Shown here: piece after piece, positions 19,235-28,900 of the stretch
Position numbering within the stretch: position 1 is the stretch's first letter
Layout of the letters: each line of letters starts with the position of its first letter
DNA from: Pseudomonas sp. SJZ079
GTDB taxonomy: Bacteria > Pseudomonadota > Gammaproteobacteria > Pseudomonadales > Pseudomonadaceae
DNA: 64,000 nucleotides
Assembly (NCBI RefSeq): GCF_007993865.1
Contig: NZ_VIUH01000001.1
Coordinates: forward strand, 1-64,000
Direction of reading: 5' to 3'
The notes under the pieces: generated by a model
Seen by the model: only the letters and a program-made list of their open reading frames with translations
Databases searched by the model: none
Told to the model about the DNA's origin: nothing
Made by a program: the position numbers and the translations under genes

Positions 19235-21508
19235 TCAGCCGCGCGAGGTCAGGCGCCAGGCCCGATGGATTTTCGGGTTGCGGGCGAAGTCCGGGTCCAG
19301 GGTCGTCGCGCTGATCTCCTCCACCGCATAACGCGTCGCCAGCCCCTCATCGAGCAGGAACTTGCGGAAGTTGTTGGAGAAGTACAGCACCCCGCCCGGG
19401 GCCAGGCGCGCCATGGCCAAGTCGAGCAATTGCACGTGGTCGCGCTGCACGTCGAACACGCCCTCCATGCGCTTGGAGTTCGAGAAGGTCGGCGGGTCGA
19501 TGAAGATCAACTCATACTCGCCGCGATCTTCCGCCAGCCAGGCCATCACATCGCCCTGTTCCAGCTTGTTCTTGTCGGAGAAACCATTGAGCGACAGGTT
19601 GCGCCGCGCCCAGTCCAAGTAGGTCTTCGACAGATCGACACTGGTGGTGCTGCGCGCCCCGCCCTTGGCCGCATGTACGGTCGCGGTGGCGGTGTAGCAA
19701 TACAGGTTGAGGAAGCGCTTGCCGGCGGCCTCACGCTGGATGCGCAAGCGCAGCGGTCGGTGATCGAGGAACAGCCCGGTGTCGAGGTAATCGGTGAGGT
19801 TGACCAGCAGCTTGGCGCCGCCCTCGTTCACCTCCATGAATTGCCCCTGACTGCTCTGCCGCTGGTATTGCTTGCTGCCTGCCTGGCGCTCGCGGCGCTT
19901 GATGATCACCTTGCTCTTGTCGACATTCAGCGCCTGCGGGATCGCCGCCAGGGCATCGAACAAGCGCGCCTGGGCCTTTTCCGGGTCGATTGACTTGGGC
20001 GCGGCGTATTCCTGCACGTGTACCCAGTCTTCATACAGATCGATCGCCAGGGCGTACTCCGGCATATCGGCGTCATACAGCCGGTAGCACTCGACCCCTT
20101 CACGGCGCGCCCACTTGCCCAACTGCTTGAGGTTCTTCTGCAGGCGATTGGCGAACATCTGCCCACCTTCGCTCAGGCGCGCCTGTTCGACGACAGGGGC
20201 CGGTACAGGCGCCGGCTTGATCGGATTGCCGTTCTTGTTGTACTGACGCTCTTGCGGCTCCAGCGGCGCCTTGGCGGCTTCAGCCTGCTCCCGCTCACGC
20301 TCGCGTTGCTCCGGCGTGCGCCGCTCGCCGGTGACGAACTGCTCCGGCTGCACCTTGATCAGCAACAACTTGCACGGCAAGGCGCCGTTCCAGAAGGCGT
20401 ACTGTTTGTGGCTGCGAATCCCCATGCGCTTGCCCAGATCGGGCGCACCGGTGAACACCGCGGCCTCCCAGCCCATACAAGCCTGGCGCAGACGCTCACC
20501 GAGGTTCTGGTAGAGGTACAACAGGCTGGCCTCATCGCCAAGCCGCTCGCCATAGGGCGGATTGCAGATCACCAGGCCTTTCTGGTTCTGATCCGGGCGC
20601 GGTTCGAAGGTCGCCACTTCACCCTGGTAGACCTTGATCCAGTGGCTCAGCCCGGCGCGATCGATATTGTTCCGCGCCGGCTGAATCAGCCGCGGGTCGG
20701 CTTCATAGCCACGAATCCATAACGGCGGCTTGGCCAGGCCTTCGGCCTCGCGCTGCTTGGCCTCGGCATGCAGTTTGTTCCACAGGGCCGGCACGTGACC
20801 CAGCCAATTGCTGAAGCCCCACTGCTCACGGGTGAGGTTCGGCGCGATGTCGGCAGCGATCATCGCTGCTTCCACCAGAAAAGTGCCCACACCGCACATG
20901 GGGTCGGCTAGCGCGCCACCTTCGGCGGCAATGCGCGGCCAGCCGGCGCGAATCAGCACCGCCGCGGCGAGGTTTTCCTTGAGCGGCGCAGCGCCTTGCT
21001 GCAGGCGATAGCCACGCTGATGCAGGCTGTGCCCGGAGAGGTCCAGCGACAGAATCGCCTCACCGCGATCCAGGCGCAGGTGGATGCGCAGATCCGGGTT
21101 GAGCTTGTCGATCGATGGACGCGTGCCATCGGCCTGACGCAGCTTGTCGACGATCGCGTCCTTGACTTTCAGCGCACCGAAATGGGTGTTGTCGATACCC
21201 GAACCATTACCGCTGAACTCCACTGCCAGGCTACCGTCAGGCTCCAGGTGTTCGAACCAGTCCACCTCCAGCACGCCTTCATAGAGGGTTTCGGCGTCCT
21301 GCACCGAGAAGCGCTTGAGCACCAGCAACACACGGTTGGCCAGCCGCGACCACAGACACAGCCGGTAGGCAATCTCCATCGTGGCCATGCCGCGGATGGC
21401 GGACGTATGTTCGCGCGCCTCCTCGAGCCCCAGATTGCTGGCTTCCTCGAGCAGCAAGCCTTCCAGGCCTTTGGGGCAAGTGAGAAAGAGTTCGTAACGA
21501 TCCGACAT
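19235..21508 (-). CDS. rlmL: 23S rRNA m2G2445/m7G2069 methyltransferase RlmKL
   Basis: Bifunctional rRNA methyltransferase of 757 residues. The N-terminal half opens MSDRYELFLTCPKGLEGLL and contains a THUMP region and an RlmL-type methyltransferase with NPPYGERLGDE. The C-terminal half is RlmK-like, with FLDHRPLRLRIQREAAGK, LNLYCYTATATVHAAKGGA and catalytic-type DPPTFSNSKRM. The linker around residues 390-430 is charged and variable. It modifies 23S rRNA domain V guanines during ribosome assembly. The gene is divergent from rmf, another ribosome-linked gene, across about 430 bases. Confidence 0.95.
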   Translation of the reverse strand: MSDRYELFLTCPKGLEGLLLEEASNLGLEEAREHTSAIRGMATMEIAYRLCLWSRLANRVLLVLKRFSVQDAETLYEGVLEVDWFEHLEPDGSLAVEFSGNGSGIDNTHFGALKVKDAIVDKLRQADGTRPSIDKLNPDLRIHLRLDRGEAILSLDLSGHSLHQRGYRLQQGAAPLKENLAAAVLIRAGWPRIAAEGGALADPMCGVGTFLVEAAMIAADIAPNLTREQWGFSNWLGHVPALWNKLHAEAKQREAEGLAKPPLWIRGYEADPRLIQPARNNIDRAGLSHWIKVYQGEVATFEPRPDQNQKGLVICNPPYGERLGDEASLLYLYQNLGERLRQACMGWEAAVFTGAPDLGKRMGIRSHKQYAFWNGALPCKLLLIKVQPEQFVTGERRTPEQREREREQAEAAKAPLEPQERQYNKNGNPIKPAPVPAPVVEQARLSEGGQMFANRLQKNLKQLGKWARREGVECYRLYDADMPEYALAIDLYEDWVHVQEYAAPKSIDPEKAQARLFDALAAIPQALNVDKSKVIIKRRERQAGSKQYQRQSSQGQFMEVNEGGAKLLVNLTDYLDTGLFLDHRPLRLRIQREAAGKRFLNLYCYTATATVHAAKGGARSTTSVDLSKTYLDWARRNLSLNGFSDKNKLEQGDVMAWLAEDRGEYELIFIDPPTFSNSKRMEGVFDVQRDHVQLLDLAMARLAPGGVLYFSNNFRKFLLDEGLATRYAVEEISATTLDPDFARNPKIHRAWRLTSRG

Positions 21509-21935
21509 GGGAATATCCAGTGCCTAAGGCAATAAGCGGCGTGAAGAGCAATCAACACAGCCAAAATAAGTGACAAAAAGTCGCAGCGCGACCCTTCGTC
21601 GGAATAAACAATGCTCGCAATCGCGAGTTTTTTGCGATGGCATAACACCAGTACACACAGCGCAAACGCCCATGACAGCGGTGCCCACCTGCAAAAGCGG
21701 CGCATTTCCTGACCCGCCTTATGGCCACACCCTCAAAAGCATTGCGCCTTTATGACAAAACGATCATTCACAGGCACTCAAGCATTCGATAGAAATCTAC
21801 CTAGGCCGTCGCCGCAAGGGCGAGGGCACAGGAGGTTCGCGACGCCGGCAGCGAACACCGATGGCAGATACTTTCTGCCCGACCTCGCCACGAGGTCTAA
21901 GGGACATAACAGTCAACAAGTGAGGGCAACACCCT
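21509..21935. other. Divergent rlmKL/rmf intergenic region with a long rmf leader
   Basis: No gene is evident in these 427 bases. The half nearest rlmKL is relatively AT-rich (about 21530-21640). The half nearest rmf is GC-rich, with short inverted words, and may form a structured leader. Promoter boxes could not be assigned safely. Confidence 0.4.
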
Positions 21936-22151
21936 ATGAGAAGACTTAAGCGTGATCCGTTAGACAAAGCTTTTTTGCGCGGCTATCAATACGGCATCAG
22001 TGGTAAATCCCGTGAAATGTGTCCTTTCACTCTTCCCTCCGTTCGCCAAGCCTGGTTAAACGGCTGGCGCGAAGGTCGCGGTGATAACTGGGACGGCATG
22101 ACCGGCACCGCCGGTATCCATCGACTCAACGAACTTCACGCTGTCGGCTGA
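21936..22151 (+). CDS. rmf: Ribosome modulation factor
   Basis: This 71-residue basic protein has the family N-terminus MRRLKRDPLDKAFLRGYQ, a central YGISGKSREMCPF and C-terminal WLNGWREGRGDNW. Rmf binds 70S ribosomes in stationary phase or stress and promotes inactive 100S dimers. A GAGGG lies 11 bases before the ATG. A strong terminator follows directly, so it is monocistronic. Confidence 0.97.
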   Translation: MRRLKRDPLDKAFLRGYQYGISGKSREMCPFTLPSVRQAWLNGWREGRGDNWDGMTGTAGIHRLNELHAVG

Positions 22152-22209
22152 ACAAGGAACCTACTGACTTCACCATGCGGTCCCATCAGGGCCGCGGGCG
22201 CAAGCCCAA

Positions 22210-22233
22210 GGGCTCCCTCAGGGAGCCCTTTTT
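22210..22233 (+). terminator. Intrinsic terminator of rmf
   Basis: An 8-bp perfect stem (GGGCTCCC 22210-22217 with GGGAGCCC 22221-22228, loop TCA) is followed by TTTTT. It lies 58 bases after the rmf stop and immediately before the end of the convergent pyrD gene. Confidence 0.92.
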
Positions 22234-22240
22234 ATTGCGC

Positions 22241-23269
22241 TCATGCCTTACGTGGCAGCCCGGCAATTGCATCAACCGCTTCGCGGATCAACGCCGGCCC
22301 CTTATAGATAAACCCTGAATAAATCTGCACCAGACTGGCGCCAGCGGCGATCTTCTCGGCCGCGTGCTTGCCTTCCGTGATGCCGCCTACGGCAATGATT
22401 GGCAAGCGCCCGGCCAGTTCGCTGGCCAACACCTGGACTATATGCGTGCTCTTGTCACGCACCGGCGCACCGGACAGACCGCCCGCTTCATCGCCAAATT
22501 CCAGCCCTTTGACCCCCTCACGGCCCAGCGTGGTATTGGTCGCAATCACCGCGTCCATCCCGGCCTCCACCAGCGCGGCGGCTACCTGCTGGGTTTCTTC
22601 GTCGCTCATGTCCGGGGCTATCTTGATCGCCAGCGGTACCCGCTTGCCATGTTGCTGAGTCAAGATTTCCTGGCGCTGGCGCAAGGCTTCGAGCAGCTGT
22701 TTGAGCGAGTCACCAAACTGCAGGCTGCGCAAGCCTGGGGTGTTCGGCGAGCTGACGTTGACCGTGACGTAACTGGCGTGGGTGTAGACCTTGTCCAGGC
22801 ATAACAGGTAGTCATCCACCGCGCGCTCGACTGGGGTATCGAAGTTCTTGCCAATATTGATACCCAGTACACCCTTGAATTTCGCCGCCTGCACCCGTGC
22901 CAGCAGATGATCGACACCCTGATTGTTAAAACCCATGCGATTGATGATCGCCTCGGCCTTCGGCAAGCGAAACAGGCGCGGCTTAGGGTTGCCCGGCTGC
23001 GGACGGGGCGTCACGGTACCGATTTCGACGAAGCCAAAGCCCAACTGGGCGAAGCCATCGATGGCATCGCCATTCTTGTCCAGGCCGGCTGCCAAACCGA
23101 CTGGGTTGGCAAACTCCAGGCCCATGACCTTGACCGGCAGGCTGGCAGGCGCTTTGTTCAGCCAAGCATTGAGGCCCAACCGACCGCCAGCGCCGATCAG
23201 GTCGATAGACAGTTCGTGGGAGGTCTCCGGAGAGAGTTTGAACAGCAGCTCGCGGGCCAGGGTATACAT
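22241..23269 (-). CDS. pyrD: Dihydroorotate dehydrogenase (quinone), class 2
   Basis: FMN enzyme of pyrimidine biosynthesis that oxidises dihydroorotate to orotate and passes electrons to membrane quinone. The 342-residue protein has the amphipathic N-terminal helices of class 2 enzymes ([17 protein letters not shown]), [23 protein letters not shown], the catalytic-loop region [15 protein letters not shown], and FMN-phosphate binding near [15 protein letters not shown]. Length is typical. The DUF2835 gene lies upstream on the same strand, about 90 bases away. Confidence 0.96.
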   Translation of the reverse strand: MYTLARELLFKLSPETSHELSIDLIGAGGRLGLNAWLNKAPASLPVKVMGLEFANPVGLAAGLDKNGDAIDGFAQLGFGFVEIGTVTPRPQPGNPKPRLFRLPKAEAIINRMGFNNQGVDHLLARVQAAKFKGVLGINIGKNFDTPVERAVDDYLLCLDKVYTHASYVTVNVSSPNTPGLRSLQFGDSLKQLLEALRQRQEILTQQHGKRVPLAIKIAPDMSDEETQQVAAALVEAGMDAVIATNTTLGREGVKGLEFGDEAGGLSGAPVRDKSTHIVQVLASELAGRLPIIAVGGITEGKHAAEKIAAGASLVQIYSGFIYKGPALIREAVDAIAGLPRKA

Positions 23270-23355
23270 GGGCAGGCTTAGCTCGATAAGGGTGAAGTCG
23301 GGAAGCCAGCGATTATAGCCGTCCAGACGCCCTGCACGCGAGGCGCCCTGGCACT

Positions 23356-23577
23356 TCAGTTCAAACGCCGCAGGTTCACTAATTCGCCAGCCGCGCTAAA
23401 CTCCAACTCAAAGGCGCCGTAGACACCCTCATGGGTCAAAAACGGCCGCACATGATGAGCCGGCAGACTGACCCGGCGACCGTCGCGGCTCTGCAGCAGA
23501 ATGCGGTTGGCGCGGCCTTGATAGATTGCCCGTAAACGCTCGGCAGATAACGCAATATCCAGTACCAGACTGGGCAT
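23356..23577 (-). CDS. DUF2835 family small protein
   Basis: The 73-residue protein from ATG 23577 ([20 protein letters not shown]) has the DUF2835 pattern, including [35 protein letters not shown] and a final short beta strand. The frame is open to 23661, but the internal ATG with an AAGG site matches family length. Function is unknown. It lies upstream of pyrD on the same strand and may be cotranscribed with it. Confidence 0.8.
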   Translation of the reverse strand: MPSLVLDIALSAERLRAIYQGRANRILLQSRDGRRVSLPAHHVRPFLTHEGVYGAFELEFSAAGELVNLRRLN

Positions 23578-23727
23578 GGAGGCACCTTCACAAATGAGTG
23601 CGGCAATCTTGCCACAAGCGGCGCACAGGTCCCGTAATAAACCCGTCGCATTGTCCGACATAGGCTGTGCAAGGCGCGCAAGGCCCTGTCACACTGGCGT
23701 CGGTGATCCTGGAGTTCGTATCCGGCC

Positions 23728-24633
23728 ATGAGTCTGCCCGAGCAACCCGCTACCCTCAGCTCACGCCTTACCGGCCTGGCTCAACGCCTGGGTCTGATCG
23801 GTCGTGCACCGCGCCAGATACTGGAGCGCGCAAGCACCCTTCGCCTGCCATTCGCCCCCCTGCCGGCGCATCGCGATAGCATCTGCTGGCTGGATGGCCC
23901 GCAGCTTCATCGTCTGGTTGAACTACCGCGTGATGCGCTCTCCGGCCCGGTTCAGGAAGACAAGGCCCAAGCCCGTGCGGTACTGATGCGGATCGTCGAG
24001 GTGCATGAGCAGCAGCTGACATCGTTCGACCTGCGTCAGGTCGATGGGTTGTCCAGCAACGAATCCGAGCAAGCCCACTTCCCCTGCTTCGAGGATTACG
24101 CGGCCAGCGAAGGCTGCCGCCAAGTGCGCATCATTAGCTACAAAGACTTCGTCAGAACCATCAGCTTGGCCTTGCCGCGGTTTCTCGCTGGCGAGCCCAT
24201 CGAACTACGTCAAGCCTGCTGGCATGGCGAGAGGGTGTTCTGGGCTGGCGAGCATCACAGCGAAGCCTTCGCCTGTGCCGTGGCCTATGCCCGTCGGCGC
24301 GAGCTGGAAGTCCTCCTACCCGCCCAGCTGTCCCGCTACCGTTTGAGCGTCAACGGCCTGACCGAGTTGCAACGCTGCTATCACGTCCTGGCCATGCCCG
24401 GCGCCGCTTGGAGCGACCCGGCATTTATGAGCCTGCTGCTGGATAACGGCCTGCCCTACGCACGCCTGTCGCTGCTACGCACCCCAGGCGCTGCGGAATT
24501 TCTCCTACTGCCCAAACACTCAGCCGAGGCTACCGCCCTGGGTGAAGGCCTGCGCCTGGCCGGTGCAGCGGATGTGGTGGCCTATCTGAAGACTCTCGCG
24601 ACGCAAGACGCGACTGAAACCTACCCGCGTTAA
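23728..24633 (+). CDS. Conserved-looking protein of unknown function
   Basis: I do not recognise this 301-residue protein. It looks soluble: no signal peptide or membrane helix, an N-terminal basic stretch (SSRLTGLAQRLGLIGRAPRQ), a middle with LRQVDGLSSNESEQAHFPC and RIISYKDFVRTISLALPRFL, and an alternating charged C-terminus. GC content and codon use match the backbone genes around it, so it is very likely a real gene. It is divergent from the DUF2835/pyrD pair, 66 bases from the start of the longest DUF2835 frame, and it converges with the XRE-type regulator. Confidence 0.75.
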   Translation: MSLPEQPATLSSRLTGLAQRLGLIGRAPRQILERASTLRLPFAPLPAHRDSICWLDGPQLHRLVELPRDALSGPVQEDKAQARAVLMRIVEVHEQQLTSFDLRQVDGLSSNESEQAHFPCFEDYAASEGCRQVRIISYKDFVRTISLALPRFLAGEPIELRQACWHGERVFWAGEHHSEAFACAVAYARRRELEVLLPAQLSRYRLSVNGLTELQRCYHVLAMPGAAWSDPAFMSLLLDNGLPYARLSLLRTPGAAEFLLLPKHSAEATALGEGLRLAGAADVVAYLKTLATQDATETYPR

Positions 24634-24696
24634 AGATAAAGAACCCCGTTAAGCGAAGGGGCTTTGCGTTTCGACTCGTAACCCGGTCTGCTAGGC

Positions 24697-25092
24697 TCAG
24701 CCCGCCCCGTCTTCACTGTCACTCAACTCATCCAGCACGGCCTGGTGACGACTCGCCCACTCCTCCAGAGAAATACCACTGCTTTCCAGCAGATCCGGAT
24801 TGCACTTGACCAAATAGACCGCCGCCTTCTGTGCGGAATCCGCCACCTTGAGTTCCAGCGGGTGGCGGTCGACCGGCCCTTCGTAAGCGATCCAGCGGCT
24901 GAACTCCTCGAACACACTACAGACTTTCTCAAAGTCCTCGTCGTGCATCTTCTGCCAGCCGTTCTCAATATTCTCCAAGCGCTTGGGTTTTATCCCGACG
25001 ATTTCAGCGAAGGCCGGCCGACTCAAGCCCATCAGCTCCCGCAGACCCCGAAGCCGCTCGCCAGCAGTGAATAGGAAACGCCTCTTCGTCAT
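24697..25092 (-). CDS. XRE-type helix-turn-helix regulator
   Basis: This 131-residue protein has an N-terminal HTH of the Cro/C1 type (GERLRGLRELMGLSRPAFAE with EIVGIKPKRLENIENGWQ). The acidic C-terminal half probably dimerises or senses. It is divergent from a small excisionase-like gene with about 130 bases between starts. That spacer is AT-rich and contains ACTAATAATTAGTAACTAA, a likely operator. The arrangement resembles a phage repressor facing an excisionase. A stand-alone host regulator is also possible. Confidence 0.8.
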   Translation of the reverse strand: MTKRRFLFTAGERLRGLRELMGLSRPAFAEIVGIKPKRLENIENGWQKMHDEDFEKVCSVFEEFSRWIAYEGPVDRHPLELKVADSAQKAAVYLVKCNPDLLESSGISLEEWASRHQAVLDELSDSEDGAG

Positions 25093-25126
25093 CGTTGACC
25101 CAGCCTTGACGGAAAATCATTATGCC

Positions 25127-25160
25127 GTTGACTTACTAATAATTAGTAACTAAAACTAAC
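25127..25160. promoter_or_regulatory. Candidate operator between the divergent regulator and excisionase-like gene
   Basis: A run of related words (TTACTAAT, AATTAGTAA, AACTAAAACTAA) lies in an otherwise GC-rich area. It contains the inverted repeat TTACTAAT-AATTAGTAA. Its place between divergent starts fits a shared repressor site. Confidence 0.45.
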
Positions 25161-25224
25161 AATGTGGGGACCGGCCCATAGCGAACAGGCTTGCCGAGGA
25201 GGTCGTCATGGTGCAGGAAGCCGA

Positions 25225-25446
25225 ATGAAAGTGGAAGAACTTGCCTCAGAGCTCTTCGTTGGCTGCCCCCGCTACCTCACTCAGGAGCGCTTCGCCGAAC
25301 TGACGGGACTCAAGGAACAGCAGCAAATGCTGACTCGATGGATCGACGAAGGGATCCTGCCCACTCGCCGTTTCGGCCGGCATCGGCTGATCAACATGCA
25401 GGTGCTACTCCAGCGCCTTGACCAAGCCAAAGGGACTCAAGGATGA
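25225..25446 (+). CDS. Small excisionase-like DNA-binding protein
   Basis: This 73-residue protein has the form of a winged-helix excisionase/AlpA-type protein: RYLTQERFAELTGLKEQQQM (helix-turn-helix), then WIDEGILPTRRFGRHRLINM (wing and following helix). ATG 25225 is preceded by AGGA 6 bases away; the upstream open frame lacks support. Its stop overlaps the next ATG (ATGA), implying translational coupling. The divergent XRE gene suggests a lysogeny-type switch, as in Pf filamentous prophages, but no integrase or coat gene is present. Confidence 0.7.
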   Translation: MKVEELASELFVGCPRYLTQERFAELTGLKEQQQMLTRWIDEGILPTRRFGRHRLINMQVLLQRLDQAKGTQG

Positions 25447-25718
25447 AACACGTCTGCCTTTCACAAGTGTGCCTGCATGCCGTCGATCTGGTTCGGGGCA
25501 AGGCCATCCACCTGCAGGAAGAAGAGCGCGCCATCTTCGAACCTTTTTCGTCGATCGGCTATTTAAGCTTCAAGCCCTGCGCGCATACGCCAACCCTCAC
25601 CCTATGCACCTGCCGCCACCCTGCGCTCTTCGAGTTCTATTTCTACTATCGCTGGCTGCCCGGCAATCTGCATCACTTCAAGCTGCGGCATGGCGAATAC
25701 CCGCACGAATTAATTTAG
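25443..25718 (+). CDS. Small coupled protein, unknown (possible phage relic)
   Basis: This 91-residue protein starts in an ATGA overlap with the excisionase-like gene. It is Cys/His-rich: KHVCLSQVCLHAVDLVRGK, then SFKPCAHTPTLTLCTCRHP and aromatic FEFYFYYRWLPGNL. The Cys/His spacing could bind metal, but I recognise no family. It ends shortly before GC-rich sequence with no further clear genes, so the putative phage module stops here. Confidence 0.6.
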   Translation: MKHVCLSQVCLHAVDLVRGKAIHLQEEERAIFEPFSSIGYLSFKPCAHTPTLTLCTCRHPALFEFYFYYRWLPGNLHHFKLRHGEYPHELI

Positions 25719-25907
25719 CGGCGATGCGACGCTCACACGGGGGTCACCTGCGGCGATTCTTCACAATCGCTGGCCTGGCGGATCAACTGCGTCTGGGCGC
25801 AATGACATACGCCAAGAGAGCAGAACGCTAGAGAGCGGTAGCCCCCACCACCTGACCTGTATTTCGCATGAGCGTCGACAATAGGATTTACCCGACAGCC
25901 GTTCCAT

Positions 25908-25933
25908 AAAAAAGCCCCGCACTAGGCGGGGCT
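25908..25933 (-). terminator. Intrinsic terminator of gdhB
   Basis: The stem AGCCCCGC (25913-25920) pairs with GCGGGGCT (25926-25933) over a 5-base loop. On the minus strand it is followed by a T-run (TTTTTT). It lies 22 bases past the gdhB stop. Confidence 0.92.
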
Positions 25934-25954
25934 CAGACTTAGCTCAGGCATGCC

Positions 25955-28900
25955 TCAGGGAATGCAGACCCCATGCTGGGCGCTTTGCGCCAGATCCATC
26001 AGCTCACGATTGGCGACCGCGTACATGGCGTAGTCGGTGCCGGTCGAGGCGCGCAATTCGGCGAGCATGACCTTCCAGCGCTCGACCAACGGACGATGCT
26101 GCTCCAACCATACGCCTACGCGCTCCTCGATCTGTTCGGGTCCGCCAGCCATTTGCAGAACCGAAACGGTGATCGCCCGCTGCTGCCAGTCCAGATCATC
26201 ACGGAATGCCTCCCGCGCCAAGGCTTGCCAGTTGCTTTCCACTGCCAGGCTGGTGATCTGCTGCACGTACCAGGACAGTTCCAGCGCCCCGCCTACGGCG
26301 AAGTAAGCCGTCGCCACCTGCACGGGATCCTGACCGGTGACATCCGAGGCTTCGATAATCGGCAGCAAGGTGTACAAGTGGCTGGTGCCCGCCACCACGC
26401 GCGCCAACGCCTCAGGCACACCGGCTTCGACATAACCCTGGAAGCGCGCCAGCCACTGCTCGCGGGCAGGACCTTCGAGCAACTCATCCAGGCGCATGGC
26501 CAAGGCTTCGATGCGGGGAGCAAAATGCGCCACATCGCGCGCGGCATCCAACTCGTTGCGCCGGCTACGCAAGAACCAACGCGTGGCGCGACGACCCAGG
26601 CGCATCAGCTCGTCCATCAGGGCCAATTGCAGTTCGGCCGGCACTTGGTAATCCAACGCTTCGATCTGCTGCCACCAATGCGGCAAGCGGAACACATCCC
26701 GCACGATTACATAGGCGCCCGCGACATTCGCCGCGCTCATGCCGGTGGACTCCTTCAAGCGCTGCACGAAGGTAATGCCCATGTGGTTGACCAGATCGTT
26801 GGCGATCTGCGTGCTGACGATCTCGCGCTTCAGACGATGACGGCGCATGGCCTCACCGAACTTATCGGCTAGCAAGGGTGGAAACGCGGTTTCCATCTCA
26901 CGCGCCAGGTAGTCATCATCCGGCACCTGGGATTTCAGCAGCGACTCTTTCAGATCGATCTTGCTGTAGGAAATCAGCACCGACAGCTCGGGACGCGTCA
27001 GTCCCTGGCCACTGGCGGCACGTTCGTTGAGCTCCTCGTCCGTGGGCAGGAACTCCATGCCGCGATCCAGCTTACCCGCGGTCTCCAGCGCGCTCATCAG
27101 ACGCTTGTACTCGGCCAGACGCTCACGCGCGCGGCGCTCGGCAATCGACAGCGCCTGCGTCTGCTTGTAGTTGTTGCCCAACACCAAACTGCCTACCGCG
27201 TCAGTCATCTCGGCCAACAACGTGTTGCGTTGCTTACCGGTCATGTCCCCGGCGGTGACGATCTCGTTGAGCAGGATCTTGATATTCACTTCATGGTCGG
27301 AGCAGTCCACCCCGGCGGCGTTGTCGATGAAGTCGGTGTTGCTGGCGCCGCCGTTGAGGCCGAATTCGACGCGACCAAGCTGGGTCACGCCGAGGTTACC
27401 GCCCTCGCCCACTACTTTTGCGCGCAGCTCGCGACCGTCGACACGCAGCGCGTCGTTGGCCTTATCGCCCACATCGGCATGGCTCTCCTTGCTCGACTTG
27501 ACGTAGGTGCCGATGCCGCCGTTCCACAGCAGGTCGACCGGTGCTTTGAGCAGGGCATTGAGCAGCTCGGTCGGCGCCAACTTGTCGGCGCTGATATCGA
27601 AGCGTTCCTGCATCTCCGGGGTGATGGCGATGCTCTTGGCGCTGCGCAGGAAAATACCGCCGCCAGGAGAAATCAGCGAGGCGTCGTAATCCGCCCAGGA
27701 CGAACGCGGCAGGTCGAACAGCCGCTGACGCTCGACGAAGCTCTTCGCCGCATCCGGATTAGGGTCGATGAAGATGTGCATATGGTTGAAGGCCGCGACC
27801 AGCTGCAACTTGTCGGAGAGCAGCAGACCGTTGCCGAATACGTCACCGGCCATGTCGCCGATGCCGATTACCGTGGTGTGGTCCTTTTGCACGTCGATAC
27901 CGCGCTCACGGAAGTGACGCTGTACCGAAACCCAACCCCCTTTGGCCGTGATGCCCATGCCTTTATGGTCATAACCGGCCGAGCCGCCCGAGGCGAAGGC
28001 ATCGCCTAGCCAGAAGTCGTACTCGCCGGCAATACCGTTGGCGATATCGGAGAACGTCGCGGTGCCCTTGTCGGCGGCGACCACCAGGTAGGGGTCGTCC
28101 TCGTCATGCCGTACCACGTTGACTGGCGGCACCACCTCGCCTTCCTTGAGGTTGTCGGTGATGTCCAGCAGACCACTGATGAAAATCCGGTAGCAGGCAA
28201 TCCCCTCGGCCTGGATCTCATCACGCGAACCGCCCACCGGCAGGCGCCGCGGCACGAAACCACCCTTGGCGCCGACCGGCACGATCACCGCGTTCTTCAC
28301 CTGCTGCGCCTTGACCAGGCCGAGTACTTCGGTGCGGAAGTCCTCCTCGCGGTCCGACCAGCGCAGGCCACCCCGGGCAACCTTGCCGCCACGCAGGTGG
28401 ACACCCTCGACACGTGGCGAGTAGACGAATATTTCGTACTTCGGCACCGGCTTGGGCATGTCCTGAATAGCCCGCGGATTGAACTTGAAGCTGAAGTAAG
28501 GCTTGCCCAGCCCCGCTGCATCGACCTGATAGAAGTTGGTGCGCACGGTGGCCTTGATCAGGTCCAGGTAGCGCCGCAGGATGCGGTCTTCGCTGAGCAC
28601 CGCAACATTGTCCAGGGCGTTGACAATCGCCTGCTCCAGCTTCTGTTGCTTGCCCTCCAGATCTTCGGCAGTCAGCTTGCGCGCCAGATAGAAACGGGTC
28701 TTGAACAGACGCACCAATTCCTTGGCGATATTGGTGTGACTGACCAGGGTGCTGGCGACGTAGCTGAGGGAGAAGCCCAGGCGAATCTGCGTGAGGTAAC
28801 GCGCATAGGCACGCAGCAAGGCCACATCGCGCCACGGCATGGCGGCAGTCAGCACCAGGCGGTTGAAGGCATCGTTTTCGGCGTCGCCGCCGACGATATG

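Noticed and set aside
21752-21949. Small plus-strand frame just before rmf
   Set aside because: It overlaps the rmf start and has an unstructured Arg/Pro-rich translation. It is more likely leader sequence.
24640-24675. Possible terminator between 24633 and 24697
   Set aside because: The stem is only four G/C pairs with a ten-base loop, too weak to call.
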